Origin: a virus
Virus record (IMG/VR): IMGVR_UViG_3300030520_000076
Span: 1-34,904 of that record
Direction: 5' to 3' (one strand)
DNA: 34,904 bases
In this document: in pieces, positions 6,738-13,736 of the stretch
Layout of the letters: each line of letters opens with the position of its first letter
How positions within the stretch are numbered: the first letter of the stretch is position 1
Notes under the pieces: model-generated
Told to the model about the DNA's origin: nothing
Database searches by the model: none
The model's input: the letters and a program-made list of their open reading frames with translations, nothing else
Position numbers and translations under genes: made by a program

Positions 6738-7315
6738 AGCCCTACTACGACGAAGGCTCCTATGTCGGAGAGATTATCCAACAGGCGATTACGGAGACCA
6801 AGACCAGCAAGCCGCAATTGCTCCTCCGGGTCAAAGTCCTCGGCATCCCCGAAGATGACGGAACATTCACCCCGATTGAACGCCAATATGAGAGGTCAAT
6901 CTACATGGTCCTAACCCCGAACACAATTGCTTTCCAGGTAGAGAATTTGCGGACGGCGGGCTTTGAGGGCGACAAAGTAAGCGAACTCGATCCGGCTAGC
7001 CCGAATCACCAGTCTCTTGTCGGCAACCAAATCAACCTCTGGTGTAAGCACGAGCCGGCCTTCTCTGGAGACGGGGAGCAGGAGCGTTGGCAGGTAAGCA
7101 AGGGACGGCAGGTAATCGAGAATAAGAAGCCCCTGGACGCTAAGGGGCTCCGTAGCCTCGATTCCCTCTTCTCGAAGGCGCTGAAGGCCACGCCAGCCCC
7201 GGCAAAGGGCAAGTCTCGCGTCAAGCCAGAGGACGAGAACCAGGATGCGGAAATCCCGAATCGCGTCATGACAGATGACGGAACCGAGATCACAGATGAA
7301 GATATCCCTTTTTAG
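6734..7315 (+). CDS. SSB-like single-stranded-DNA-binding protein
   Basis: A 193-residue protein starting at an ATG overlapping the previous stop (ATGA). The first ~130 residues have alternating strand-like segments (SKPQLLLRVKVLG, QYERSIYMVLT, GNQINLWCKHE) compatible with an OB fold. A low-complexity K/P/A linker follows, and the protein ends in ITDEDIPF. This acidic tip ending in DIPF is the hallmark of bacterial SSB C-termini (DDDIPF), which recruit replication and repair partners. The order nuclease - Sak4-like ATPase - SSB supports a recombination role. The OB fold itself is inferred; the tip is directly visible. Confidence 0.75.
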   Translation: MKPYYDEGSYVGEIIQQAITETKTSKPQLLLRVKVLGIPEDDGTFTPIERQYERSIYMVLTPNTIAFQVENLRTAGFEGDKVSELDPASPNHQSLVGNQINLWCKHEPAFSGDGEQERWQVSKGRQVIENKKPLDAKGLRSLDSLFSKALKATPAPAKGKSRVKPEDENQDAEIPNRVMTDDGTEITDEDIPF

Positions 7316-7323
7316 ATTGGATA

Positions 7324-7332
7324 TGTTACACT
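7324..7332 (+). promoter_or_regulatory. Extended -10 promoter, near-leaderless HNH gene
   Basis: TGTTACACT (7324-7332) is an extended -10 element (TGn-TACACT) ending 7 bases before the ATG at 7340, with no purine-rich ribosome site in between. The identical nine bases occur before the gene at 19313. No good -35 box is seen. Confidence 0.5.
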
Positions 7333-7339
7333 GCTTCAC

Positions 7340-7825
7340 ATGAAGACTTGTATTTCCTGCGGAAGAAATAGACGGCTGGGAAGTTTTTACATCCATGCCG
7401 CAATGAGCGATGGGCATCTCGGTAAATGCAAAGACTGCTGCAAACGAGATGCCCTAATCGCCCGGTCTAATCGCCTCACCGAGGTAAGAGAATATGACCG
7501 GAAACGTAGCAACCAGCCATCTCGCGTCGAGGCCCGCCGACGATATGCCAAGACCGAGGGTGGAAGAGAAAAATCGATCAAGGCGAAGCGTGCATGGGAT
7601 GAGCGCAACAGAGATAAAAAGAAAGCTCAAACATCCGTCCACAACGCCATCCGAGATGGAAAACTCATCAAGGGTACGGCATGTTCTCGGTGTGGTCTTC
7701 CGGGCAAACTCGAAGCTCACCACCATGACTACAGCAAGCCGCTAGAAGTTCTCTGGGTCCACGATTCATGCCATAAGGCAATCCACAAAGAAGAACGCGC
7801 TGCGAGGCGGGCAACCGGGAAATAG
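7340..7825 (+). CDS. HNH-type endonuclease with N-terminal zinc ribbon
   Basis: A 161-residue protein. The N-terminus has two CxxC pairs (C4/C7 and C30/C33, in a KTCISCG...GKCKDC arrangement), a zinc ribbon common in phage recombination/HNH proteins. A basic middle (about residues 45-105) probably binds DNA. The C-terminal part, CSRCG....LEAHHHDYSKPLEVLWVHDSCHKAIH, matches the compact phage HNH nucleases with their own CxxC...HxxxxH zinc site. It sits between SSB and replication genes, is not overlapped with either, and has its own probable promoter, all as expected of an inserted mobile endonuclease gene. Confidence 0.8.
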   Translation: MKTCISCGRNRRLGSFYIHAAMSDGHLGKCKDCCKRDALIARSNRLTEVREYDRKRSNQPSRVEARRRYAKTEGGREKSIKAKRAWDERNRDKKKAQTSVHNAIRDGKLIKGTACSRCGLPGKLEAHHHDYSKPLEVLWVHDSCHKAIHKEERAARRATGK

Positions 7826-7832
7826 CAACTTG

Positions 7833-7932
7833 TGTCATAATAATCGTAGCCGACGAGCCGCCCGGTTCTAAGCTATTTGGCAAACGTGAGATCGCCACTC
7901 ACGCAATGGAAGGGGGAGTCCATAGCTCCCCC
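7833..7932 (+). promoter_or_regulatory. Candidate extended -10 promoter and structured leader for 7960
   Basis: TGTCATAAT (7833-7841) resembles an extended -10 box. Downstream, before the gene at 7960, are two hairpins: stem CGTGAG (7885-7890) with CTCACG (7898-7903), and stem GGGGGAG (7912-7918) with CTCCCCC (7926-7932). Neither is followed by a T-run, so they are not simple terminators. An in-frame ATG at 7906 lies in the leader, just before the second hairpin, without a ribosome site. Confidence 0.4.
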
Positions 7933-7959
7933 GACCGCCTCAACTATGGAGAGGACGAC

Positions 7960-8205
7960 ATGATTTTAGATATACGCACTGACGACGAAACTATTCACCT
8001 CGAACTAACGGGTAAGACTCAAACCATCTACACTCCTCCGGCCTGCTCCGAACAGCAGCTTCTCGCCTACAAAGAACTCTTTAGGGCGTCGGTGGCTACC
8101 CTAGCTGCGGCCAATGGAGAAGATTCTATGGCTCAAACTAACCGCGCCTTGCGTGGTCTGCAAGCTGCGGTAGACGCCCTCGATGGGATGGTTGGGAAAT
8201 GCTAA
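7960..8205 (+). CDS. Small hypothetical protein
   Basis: An 81-residue protein from the ATG at 7960, chosen over the in-frame ATG at 7906 because GGAGAGGA (7948-7955) lies just upstream. It begins with beta-strand-like segments (MILDIRTDDETIHLELTGKTQTIYTP) and ends in helices (LLAYKELFRASVATLAAAN, NRALRGLQAAVDALDGMV). Its last 7 bases overlap the replication-initiator start. Not recognised. Confidence 0.6.
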   Translation: MILDIRTDDETIHLELTGKTQTIYTPPACSEQQLLAYKELFRASVATLAAANGEDSMAQTNRALRGLQAAVDALDGMVGKC

Positions 8206-8891
8206 TTCGCGACGCACGCCGCCACAATTTCTTTACTGTCGACAACGCAATTCTTGATAAGGGCCTGAGCCGCTATGCGCTCGTGACCTACCTAGTGCTT
8301 TGCCGCTACGCCAACAACGAAACCCAGACCTGCAAAGTTCTCCTTGCAACGATAGCCGACAAGGCTGGATGCGGTCGCACAAACGTCTCTCTGGCGATCA
8401 AGGAATTGGAGACCTTGGGGCTCATATCGGTGAACCGGGCGAAGGATTCAAGCTGCGTTTTCACCCTTCTCTCGGTGGATACCCCCATTCAAAATACGAA
8501 TGCCCCCCATTCAAACGGCGAACTACCCCCATTCGCAGTTTGTACGCATAACAATACTTCTAATAACAAAACTGAAACCAAGGAAATCCTCTCGGCTGTC
8601 GCCGAGGTATTCCGCTACTACAAAGACAGGATCGGGAAGAGCGGTCTCTACACCCTAACTCCAGATCGTCAAAAGAAAGGCGTTGCGCGGCTGCGGGAGT
8701 GCCTCAAGAAAACCGGCAATCTCCCAGGGGCGGTCGAAATGATGCGAATTTGCGTAGATGCCATCGAGGGCAGCGACTTCCACATGGCTCGCGGCAAGTA
8801 TCAAGGTCAGCGCCCGTACAACGATTGGGAGAACCAACTCTTTGGGTCTGAAAGCAAAATGGAGAAGTGGCTAGAGGAGGCCCAGCGATGA
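8199..8891 (+). CDS. Replication initiator / replisome organiser with N-terminal winged helix
   Basis: A 230-residue protein. Residues ~10-90 form a helix-turn-helix of the phage replication-initiator type: FFTVDNAILDKGLSRYALVTYLVLCRYAN, then CKVLLATIADKAGCGRTNVSLAIKELETLGLI. After a variable linker rich in N, T and P, the C-terminal domain (about residues 125-230) carries FRYYKDRIGK..LYTLTPDRQKKGVARL and YNDWENQLFGSE, as in DnaD/replisome-organiser-like phage proteins that bind the origin and load the helicase. The primase-helicase gene lies 1 kb downstream. It overlaps both neighbours (ATGCTAA at the start, ATGA at the end). Confidence 0.75.
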   Translation: MLIRDARRHNFFTVDNAILDKGLSRYALVTYLVLCRYANNETQTCKVLLATIADKAGCGRTNVSLAIKELETLGLISVNRAKDSSCVFTLLSVDTPIQNTNAPHSNGELPPFAVCTHNNTSNNKTETKEILSAVAEVFRYYKDRIGKSGLYTLTPDRQKKGVARLRECLKKTGNLPGAVEMMRICVDAIEGSDFHMARGKYQGQRPYNDWENQLFGSESKMEKWLEEAQR

Positions 8892-9178
8892 GTACCCCCA
8901 CACTATTCGGAGGCTGTTCCTACGTCGTAGGCCACGGCAAAAAAGGCAACAAGCCCTTCAAAATTTTCTGCAACAAGCTGGTCGAGCCCATGCAGCAGTT
9001 CTGCCCTAAGCACCTGGAGTTCATCGCAGACGAGAGCAAGGAACCCGAACGGAGAGCCTTAGCACGTCGTCAGAAGAAAGAACATGCGGCGGCGGAATTG
9101 GAAGCGCTGGCGCTCTCCCCGCTGAAGGCCGACAATCCAGACTTTGATAAACCACGTACGTACTCGGAGGCCGAATGA
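8888..9178 (+). CDS. Small zinc-binding-like hypothetical protein
   Basis: A 96-residue protein starting at the ATGA overlap at 8888. The pattern GGCSYVVG...KIFCNKL...QQFCPKHLEF (cysteines about residues 10, 29, 39 plus H42) suggests one zinc site. The C-terminal half is a charged helix (EPERRALARRQKKEHAAAELEALAL). Not assigned to a family; the position inside the replication block suggests an accessory DNA-metabolism role. Confidence 0.6.
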   Translation: MSTPTLFGGCSYVVGHGKKGNKPFKIFCNKLVEPMQQFCPKHLEFIADESKEPERRALARRQKKEHAAAELEALALSPLKADNPDFDKPRTYSEAE

Positions 9179-9492
9179 TACTCGCGATGCCAACACTTGA
9201 GATTCCGACAACCGGGATCTATCTGGACGACAGAGGCTACCGACGCTACTCGGCTGGTCCGAAGCGGTACAAGCGCGTCCACCGCGACCTCATGGAGCAG
9301 CATCTCGGTCGCCCACTGCGTCGTGACGAACATGTTCATCACCGCGACGAGAACAAGCTAAACAACCAGGAGCACGCGGACGGAATGTGGAATCTCGAAC
9401 TTCTTGACGAGTCCACACACAACGCGATCACCGCGCGGCAATACTGGTATCTCAAGAAGAATGGATTGCTGGAGGTGAGAAATGGGCTATAA
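9175..9492 (+). CDS. HNH endonuclease (HNH_3 type)
   Basis: A 105-residue protein with the typical homing-type layout: YKRVHRDLMEQHLGRPL (H36, R37), DEHVHHRDENKLNN (H55, H56, N60, N64), MWNLELL (N73) and a final TH (H82). These are the metal-binding and catalytic positions of this HNH family. The ATG at 9175 overlaps the preceding stop; an in-frame ATG at 9187 is a possible alternative. It overlaps the next gene's start by 11 bases. Third of four HNH genes in the block. Confidence 0.87.
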   Translation: MILAMPTLEIPTTGIYLDDRGYRRYSAGPKRYKRVHRDLMEQHLGRPLRRDEHVHHRDENKLNNQEHADGMWNLELLDESTHNAITARQYWYLKKNGLLEVRNGL

Positions 9493-9511
9493 CAATATGG
9501 GCTATAACAAT
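9482..9511 (+). repeat. 15-bp perfect tandem duplication covering a start codon
   Basis: The word ATGGGCTATAACAAT occurs twice in direct succession (9482-9496 and 9497-9511). The ribosome site precedes only the first copy. The duplication keeps the frame and repeats the peptide MGYNN. Confidence 0.95.
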
Positions 9512-9703
9512 TTGAGTGAGTCGGGCATGACCGGTTCCGACATGCGCTCTGAGGCGTCGAGAATTGTAACCATGATCGAGGATTCTATCGATCAAATGAC
9601 GCCAGTGGAGCGCAGATTTGTCGAGTCAATGGGAGACGACTTCGCGCCCGTAAGTATTAAGCAACTTTTCTGGTTACGCGACCTCAAGGATAAATACCAG
9701 TGA
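9482..9703 (+). CDS. Small hypothetical protein with duplicated start region
   Basis: A 73-residue acidic helical protein beginning MGYNNMGYNNLSESG. GGAGGTGAG lies just before the first ATG (9482). The first five codons are repeated exactly as a 15-base tandem, giving a second in-frame ATG at 9497. The body (SEASRIVTMIEDSIDQMTPVERRFVESMGDD) and the end (KQLFWLRDLKDKY) resemble small phage proteins of unknown role encoded next to primases. Its stop overlaps the GTG at 9700. Confidence 0.6.
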   Translation: MGYNNMGYNNLSESGMTGSDMRSEASRIVTMIEDSIDQMTPVERRFVESMGDDFAPVSIKQLFWLRDLKDKYQ

Positions 9704-9770
9704 ACTTCACCGCCGACCAGTCCGAAAAGTATTACGAGTCGAGGATCTCAAAGATAAGTATCTGTAGTAG
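9700..9770 (+). pseudogene. Duplicated 5' end of the primase gene plus a stray gene end (recombination scar)
   Basis: Bases 9700-9749 match the true primase start at 9945-9994 at about 45 of 50 positions, including the GTG start (both encode MNFTA.QSEKYYESRIS). Directly after, 9748-9770 resembles the end of the preceding gene (9683-9703): both encode DLKDKY followed by one residue and a stop, at about 16 of 21 bases, but in a different frame from the primase-like part. The junction is the shared word GAGGATCTC. The frame opened by GTG 9700 runs on to 9948 but is out of phase with the good gene at 9780, so I do not count it as a working protein. Confidence 0.75.
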
Positions 9771-9779
9771 GAGGGATAA

Positions 9780-9944
9780 ATGTCTAAACTTGATGAAATG
9801 TGTAAATGTGGACATCCAATCGGGAATCACGTTATCGAGGTTGGAAAAGGAAGATACGCTTGCGCTCACGGTCTTTGGGGTCCAAGAGAATGTCCCTGCA
9901 TGGTTTTTAAGCCTGCAAAAGATAAGAAAATTCGAGGAGAGTAA
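9780..9944 (+). CDS. Small cysteine-rich zinc-binding-like protein (54 residues)
   Basis: A 54-residue gene missed by simple length cut-offs. AGGAGGG lies just before the ATG. The protein has KCKCGHPIGNH (C8, C10, H12, H17), YACAH (C28) and ECPCMVF (C38, C40), a pattern found in many small phage proteins of the form C.CGH....H....C....C.C..F, probably a zinc finger. The stop is followed at once by the primase GTG. It lies between two copies of the primase start, so it probably arrived with the recombination event there. Confidence 0.72.
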   Translation: MSKLDEMCKCGHPIGNHVIEVGKGRYACAHGLWGPRECPCMVFKPAKDKKIRGE

Positions 9945-11609
9945 GTGAATTTCACCGCAGGCCAATCCGAAAAGTATTATGAGTCGAGGATCTCGACTCC
10001 TATCCGCAAGGTAGGCTCGTCCTACAAATGCCTCTGCCCCTTCCATGATGAGACTAACCCTTCGTTTGCGCTCGACTTCAAAAAAGGCAGTTGGTTTTGT
10101 CACACCGAAGGCATCGGCGGGGGTATGGTTGACTTCGAGATGCGGCTGAATGCCGTGACCGCCTCCGAAGCCGCTGCTGCTGTTGGTGTCGTCATGGGAC
10201 TGAGCGACTACGCGTTCGCGTACTCTGGCAAGCCTGAGGCGACGTACCAGTACTACGATGAGCAGGGGAAGCTCTTGTACGAAGTGCAGCGCACCCGAGA
10301 CCCCAGGACGGGCCGCAAGCGCATCACCAACCGTAGGCCGGTAGGCAAGAATGGTTGGGAGTACACGCTCGAAGGCACGCGCCGGGTGCTGTATCACCTT
10401 CAGGAAGTTTTGAAGTCGGATCAGATTTACATCGTCGAAGGCGAGAAGTGCGCGGATGCGGTAAGAGAGGCATTAGGAGAGGAAATTCACAATGGCATTA
10501 CGGCGACGACCAGTCCACACGGGGCTGGGAAATGGAGAGATGAGTTCGCTCCGTATTTCACGGGAAAGCGGGTTGTGGTTGTACCGGACAACGACGGACC
10601 AGGGCGGGACCACATGCAGCAAGTGGCCGCTTCCGTTGCTCGCTACGCACTTGGAGTCAAATGGCTTGATCTGCCTCTTGATTCCGAGAAAGATGACGTG
10701 GCGGATTATTTGGAAAATCATTCGCTGCAAGATCTGGTCAAACTCACCGGAAAGGCTCCTCTTTGGAGAAGGAAAGACGATGCAGGACTTCTAGTCCCGG
10801 CTCACGATTTCATGCGCCATGTCAGTCCAGTCGTGGACTGGCGGGTTGAGGGGGTTATCGAGAAGGGTACCTCAGGCTTCATCATCGCCTTGCCGAAGGG
10901 AGGCAAGAGCTTCTCGACGGTCGATTTGGCCGTCTCCTTGGCCACAGGAGCCCCCTGGCTCGATTGCAGGGTGTCTGAGCCTACCCGAGTGGCTCTCGTG
11001 AGCAGGGAGGACGGCTCAGGGCTCACGGCGAGGCGTATAAAGCGAGTCATAACGGGCCGTGGACTGGATTTGGAAGACTCGATCTGGGAAAGTAACCTTC
11101 TGGTCAACACCCGCGAGCAGAGTCCGCACCTTGCCTTGGAAGACGACGCTCAGGTAGCTGAGTTGATCCACGCGATGCAGGCGAAGAAAATCGAGTTCTG
11201 CATTTTGGACGTTTTGAATGTGCTGCACGATGCGGACGAGAACGACAACACCGAGATGCGGCGGGTGCTCTCTCGCGTGTCCCACATTCGGAAGGAGGTG
11301 GGCTGTCAAGTCTGCATCGTGCATCACGGAGTCAAGGACTGGGACGAGAACAAGACTCTATCCCAGCTTGCCCGTGGGTCGTCAGCCATCGCCGGGTTTG
11401 CCGAGTTTATCATCGGCGTGCGGATGGTCGATGAAGAAACTCAAACCCGGCAGATGCGGTTTGAGACGAAGAGTGCCGAGCCCCTCCCCTCGTTCTACTG
11501 GAAGATCATAGACAAGGCAGATGGCGGGGCGACGTTAGAGAGAGTAGAGTACGAAGACAAACGTAAGACAACCAAGCACCGGCTCTCGGTGCTTACCAAA
11601 GAGGCATAA
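9945..11609 (+). CDS. Primase-helicase: zinc-binding domain, TOPRIM domain and RecA-like (RepA/AAA_25) helicase
   Basis: A 554-residue fusion with GTG start and GAGGAGA upstream. Residues ~27-64 form a CHC2-like zinc domain (CLCPFH..., WFCHTEGIGGG), but the last ligand of the usual CxxC is E55, so the site is unusual. The TOPRIM domain has IYIVEGEKCADAV (E165) and VVVPDNDGPG (D215, D217), the metal-binding acidic residues of DnaG-type primases. The helicase part has Walker A ALPKGGKS (about 315-322), Walker B FCILDVLNVLHDAD (D422) and CQVCIVHHGVKD further on, as in RepA-like hexameric helicases. It should prime and unwind DNA at the phage fork, working with the initiator at 8199 and the SSB-like protein. 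Confidence 0.88.
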   Translation: MNFTAGQSEKYYESRISTPIRKVGSSYKCLCPFHDETNPSFALDFKKGSWFCHTEGIGGGMVDFEMRLNAVTASEAAAAVGVVMGLSDYAFAYSGKPEATYQYYDEQGKLLYEVQRTRDPRTGRKRITNRRPVGKNGWEYTLEGTRRVLYHLQEVLKSDQIYIVEGEKCADAVREALGEEIHNGITATTSPHGAGKWRDEFAPYFTGKRVVVVPDNDGPGRDHMQQVAASVARYALGVKWLDLPLDSEKDDVADYLENHSLQDLVKLTGKAPLWRRKDDAGLLVPAHDFMRHVSPVVDWRVEGVIEKGTSGFIIALPKGGKSFSTVDLAVSLATGAPWLDCRVSEPTRVALVSREDGSGLTARRIKRVITGRGLDLEDSIWESNLLVNTREQSPHLALEDDAQVAELIHAMQAKKIEFCILDVLNVLHDADENDNTEMRRVLSRVSHIRKEVGCQVCIVHHGVKDWDENKTLSQLARGSSAIAGFAEFIIGVRMVDEETQTRQMRFETKSAEPLPSFYWKIIDKADGGATLERVEYEDKRKTTKHRLSVLTKEA

Positions 11610-11818
11610 TGGCAGACACGATACGGGAAGTTATCAACGTTGAGCAATTGGTGAAAGATCGCGACTATGCAAGAGCCCGCGCTGTAGGTCATGCGGTCAC
11701 GATCATCCGCTTGCGGTATGCACTCGACGCGGCAATCTTTGAGCTTGGGCTCCATCGTAGCGAATCAGATGAGCGCGTTGTTTATCTGAAGAAAGTTTTG
11801 GAGGATGAACATGCCTGA
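11609..11818 (+). CDS. Small hypothetical protein
   Basis: A 69-residue, mostly helical protein (VEQLVKDRDYARARAVGHAVTII...ERVVYLKKVLEDEH) with AGAGG five bases before the ATG. The start overlaps the primase stop by one base and the end overlaps the next gene by 8 bases. Not recognised. Confidence 0.6.
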   Translation: MADTIREVINVEQLVKDRDYARARAVGHAVTIIRLRYALDAAIFELGLHRSESDERVVYLKKVLEDEHA

Positions 11819-12656
11819 GTTTGGATTGTGCGCCTGCGGGTGCGGCAAAACGACTCCTATTGCCAAAAAGACCGACGCTCGCAAGGGCTATCGCAAGGGC
11901 GACCATACAAAGTATTGTCCCGGCCACGTCCAGCGCACGCAAGGGAAAAAGATCACGTTTGAGATGGTCTCGCAAGCCCCAGGTGAGCTTACCGAGGTCG
12001 CTATCGCAGAATTAGAGCAAGGCGACTACGAAGAGGCTGCCAAGGTCGTTGACGCTCGCGCAAGGGCCATTGAGAAGCAGACACGCCGAAGCTTTGTAGA
12101 GCTTGGCCTACTCTGTCATACGATGGACCGCACCGGCTGGTGGTCGAAGTTGGACGACCCCATCACGGGCGTCACATACCATAGTTGGGAAGATTGGGCG
12201 ACCTCTGCTCTGAACGTCGCCAGGAGTAGCGCATTCGCGGCGAAGAAAGTGATTGAGGCTACGCGAGGTACGGCGCTTGAGGATCTTCGTGAGATGACGC
12301 GCGGCAACCTTCAGCAGTTCGCTCGGCTATCCTCGAAGGTCCAGGCTGACCCTAAGATCCTAAAGAAAGCCAAGACCTTGACCGAGACCGAGTTTGTATC
12401 GGCGGTACACAAAGACGCTCCCGGCCAGCACCTCTCGAAAGCTCCGGCGCTCATTCTGAATTTGGAAGAGTCTGAGCGCGAGAATTTCGACGAAGCGGTC
12501 GAGGCTGCGAAGTGGGTCTACGATGTTGAAAGTCGAAATGATGCAATCGCCAACATCATTGCCTACTTCCTCGACGGGCTCTCTGAGCGCGAGGGGTACA
12601 TAAAGCAAACCAATCGCGATGCGTTTGAGGTGGCTAGGAAGCGAGCGGCGGCATGA
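11811..12656 (+). CDS. Hypothetical protein with N-terminal zinc-binding CGCG motif
   Basis: A 281-residue protein. The ATG at 11811 is preferred over an in-frame ATG at 11805 because GGAGG directly abuts the earlier ATG but is six bases from the later one. The N-terminus, GLCACGCGKTTPIA...RKGDHTKYCPGHV, is the short zinc motif often found at the start of phage DNA-binding and homing-endonuclease proteins. The body is helical, with SWEDWATSALNVARSSAFAAKKVI and LEDLREMTRGNLQQFARL, resembling the KorB/ParB-like helical DNA-binding segments of some phage proteins. The family is not identified. Confidence 0.6.
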   Translation: MPEFGLCACGCGKTTPIAKKTDARKGYRKGDHTKYCPGHVQRTQGKKITFEMVSQAPGELTEVAIAELEQGDYEEAAKVVDARARAIEKQTRRSFVELGLLCHTMDRTGWWSKLDDPITGVTYHSWEDWATSALNVARSSAFAAKKVIEATRGTALEDLREMTRGNLQQFARLSSKVQADPKILKKAKTLTETEFVSAVHKDAPGQHLSKAPALILNLEESERENFDEAVEAAKWVYDVESRNDAIANIIAYFLDGLSEREGYIKQTNRDAFEVARKRAAA

Positions 12657-12961
12657 AGCTCCGAGCATTTGGGTACTTACCATACTTACCAAAAGGTAAG
12701 AAGTATTCCACCACCGGAATTAGGCTGCACGGCAAGCATGGCAATCAAGGCCCCAGGATGCCCGTAGCGAAGCCGGATGACTACAGGGAATTTCTGGTAT
12801 CTCAGGGAAGAGGCATTCCAAACGGCTATCAAGAGGCTGTAATCCCCGAGCGCGAGATTTCCGTTCCGAAGTTCAAGATGGAAGATCCCGAGGTGTCGTG
12901 TTCTCGCTGTGACTTCGGAACCGGCTCGCACGCTTGCTGGAGAGGAAACTACAAGCGATGA
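12653..12961 (+). CDS. Hypothetical protein with C-terminal cysteines
   Basis: A 102-residue basic protein starting at an ATGA overlap with its neighbour. The N-terminal half is rich in G, K and Y (GYLPYLPKGKKYSTTGIRLHGKHGNQG) and the C-terminus has SCSRCDFGTGSHACW (three cysteines and one histidine). Not recognised. Confidence 0.55.
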   Translation: MKLRAFGYLPYLPKGKKYSTTGIRLHGKHGNQGPRMPVAKPDDYREFLVSQGRGIPNGYQEAVIPEREISVPKFKMEDPEVSCSRCDFGTGSHACWRGNYKR

Positions 12962-13293
12962 CGACTCGTTCGGAGCTATTGGAATGGTTTTATCGTCGCG
13001 GCAGCGGGGCGAATTATCAGATACTCTCTCAGGATTTTGAGGGAGACGTTGACGAGGCATTGCAGGGCTTGATTGACTTGGGAATTGTCTTTGAGTACAC
13101 CCAGCAAGATGCTGGAGCCAAGAAGAAACGGATGTTCAAGGTGAAAGCCAAATGGTCAAAAGGACTCGAACTAAACAGCGGCCAGGGAGGCTATCGCCTC
13201 GGGAAGTTCAAGACCAGCAATGGAGGATCTTCCAACGCGATAAGGGAGTATGTCAAGACTGCGGCATTCAAGTACGTTTTGGTGCACCGCTAG
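12958..13293 (+). CDS. Hypothetical protein, winged-helix-like N-terminus, long overlap with HNH gene
   Basis: A 111-residue frame starting at an ATGA overlap. Residues 1-65 (SELLEWFYRRGSGANYQILSQDF..DVDEALQGLIDLGIVFEY) resemble a small winged helix. The last ~47 residues lie over the first 142 bases of the HNH gene at 13152 in another frame, and their composition (G, S, N rich) looks less like a folded domain. The real protein may end in the overlap, or a frameshift may have joined or separated the two genes. Confidence 0.5.
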   Translation: MTTRSELLEWFYRRGSGANYQILSQDFEGDVDEALQGLIDLGIVFEYTQQDAGAKKKRMFKVKAKWSKGLELNSGQGGYRLGKFKTSNGGSSNAIREYVKTAAFKYVLVHR

Positions 13294-13469
13294 AAGCTAA
13301 CGATAGTTTTCATCGCGCCCATATTCGCGGTAAGAGGATGTGGGGCGACGGAGACGACAACGTAAAAACATCGTGTGGGCAATGCCATCGCGATCATCAC
13401 GAGGGAACAAAGAGAGGAAAATTTCAACATGCGAAACCAATTGATCGTAGCGGCGATTCTGATATCTAG
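13152..13469 (+). CDS. HNH endonuclease
   Basis: A 105-residue protein: QQWRIFQRDKGVCQDCG (C34, C37), FHRAHI (H57), DDNVKTSCGQCHRDHHEG (N70, C75, C78, H79, H82). This is the classical HNH nuclease with a CxxC zinc pair on each side of the metal-binding histidines. AAGGTG lies about 9 bases before the ATG. The start lies deep inside the preceding frame, and the end overlaps the exported-protein gene at 13429 by 41 bases. Fourth HNH gene of the block. Confidence 0.83.
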   Translation: MVKRTRTKQRPGRLSPREVQDQQWRIFQRDKGVCQDCGIQVRFGAPLEANDSFHRAHIRGKRMWGDGDDNVKTSCGQCHRDHHEGTKRGKFQHAKPIDRSGDSDI

Positions 13470-13722
13470 TGTCGCCGTAGCACAGCAGAAGGGTCCGCAA
13501 GGCCCGCAACTGGACACTGCCAACCGCGTAGCCTTGGACGCGGCAGAGAAGCAGAAGGCGTCTAGCAAAGCGTCCTACCAGCAGGCTCAGCAGATCGAGC
13601 AGCAGATCATTCAAGAGTGGGATGCGGCACACCCTGGATTCACTCTCAACCCCAACGACTTTTCAATCGTGGCGCTCCCGAAGCAAGAGAGCAAGCCTGC
13701 ACCCGCAGCGCCAAAGAAGTAG
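13429..13722 (+). CDS. Small exported protein with cleavable signal peptide
   Basis: A 97-residue protein with AGAGAGGA about 10 bases before the ATG. Residues 1-19 (MRNQLIVAAILISSVAVAQ) form a typical Sec signal: positive N-region, hydrophobic core and A-x-A before the likely cleavage site. The mature part is Q/A/K-rich and helical (ALDAAEKQKASSKASYQQAQQIEQQIIQEW), ending in a proline/lysine-rich tail. A secreted protein within the early block is unusual; superinfection exclusion or envelope modification are possible but unproven roles. Confidence 0.65.
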   Translation: MRNQLIVAAILISSVAVAQQKGPQGPQLDTANRVALDAAEKQKASSKASYQQAQQIEQQIIQEWDAAHPGFTLNPNDFSIVALPKQESKPAPAAPKK

Positions 13723-13736
13723 GGATGGAGGTTTCG

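Noticed and set aside
9732-10397. Minus-strand open frame (221 codons) over the primase start
   Set aside because: Shadow of the primase gene. The opposite strand shows clear TOPRIM and zinc motifs and a good start.
11563-11571. GTAAGACAA inside the primase gene
   Set aside because: It lies within coding sequence with no promoter nearby. It shows the 9-base word can occur by chance, so only promoter copies were counted.
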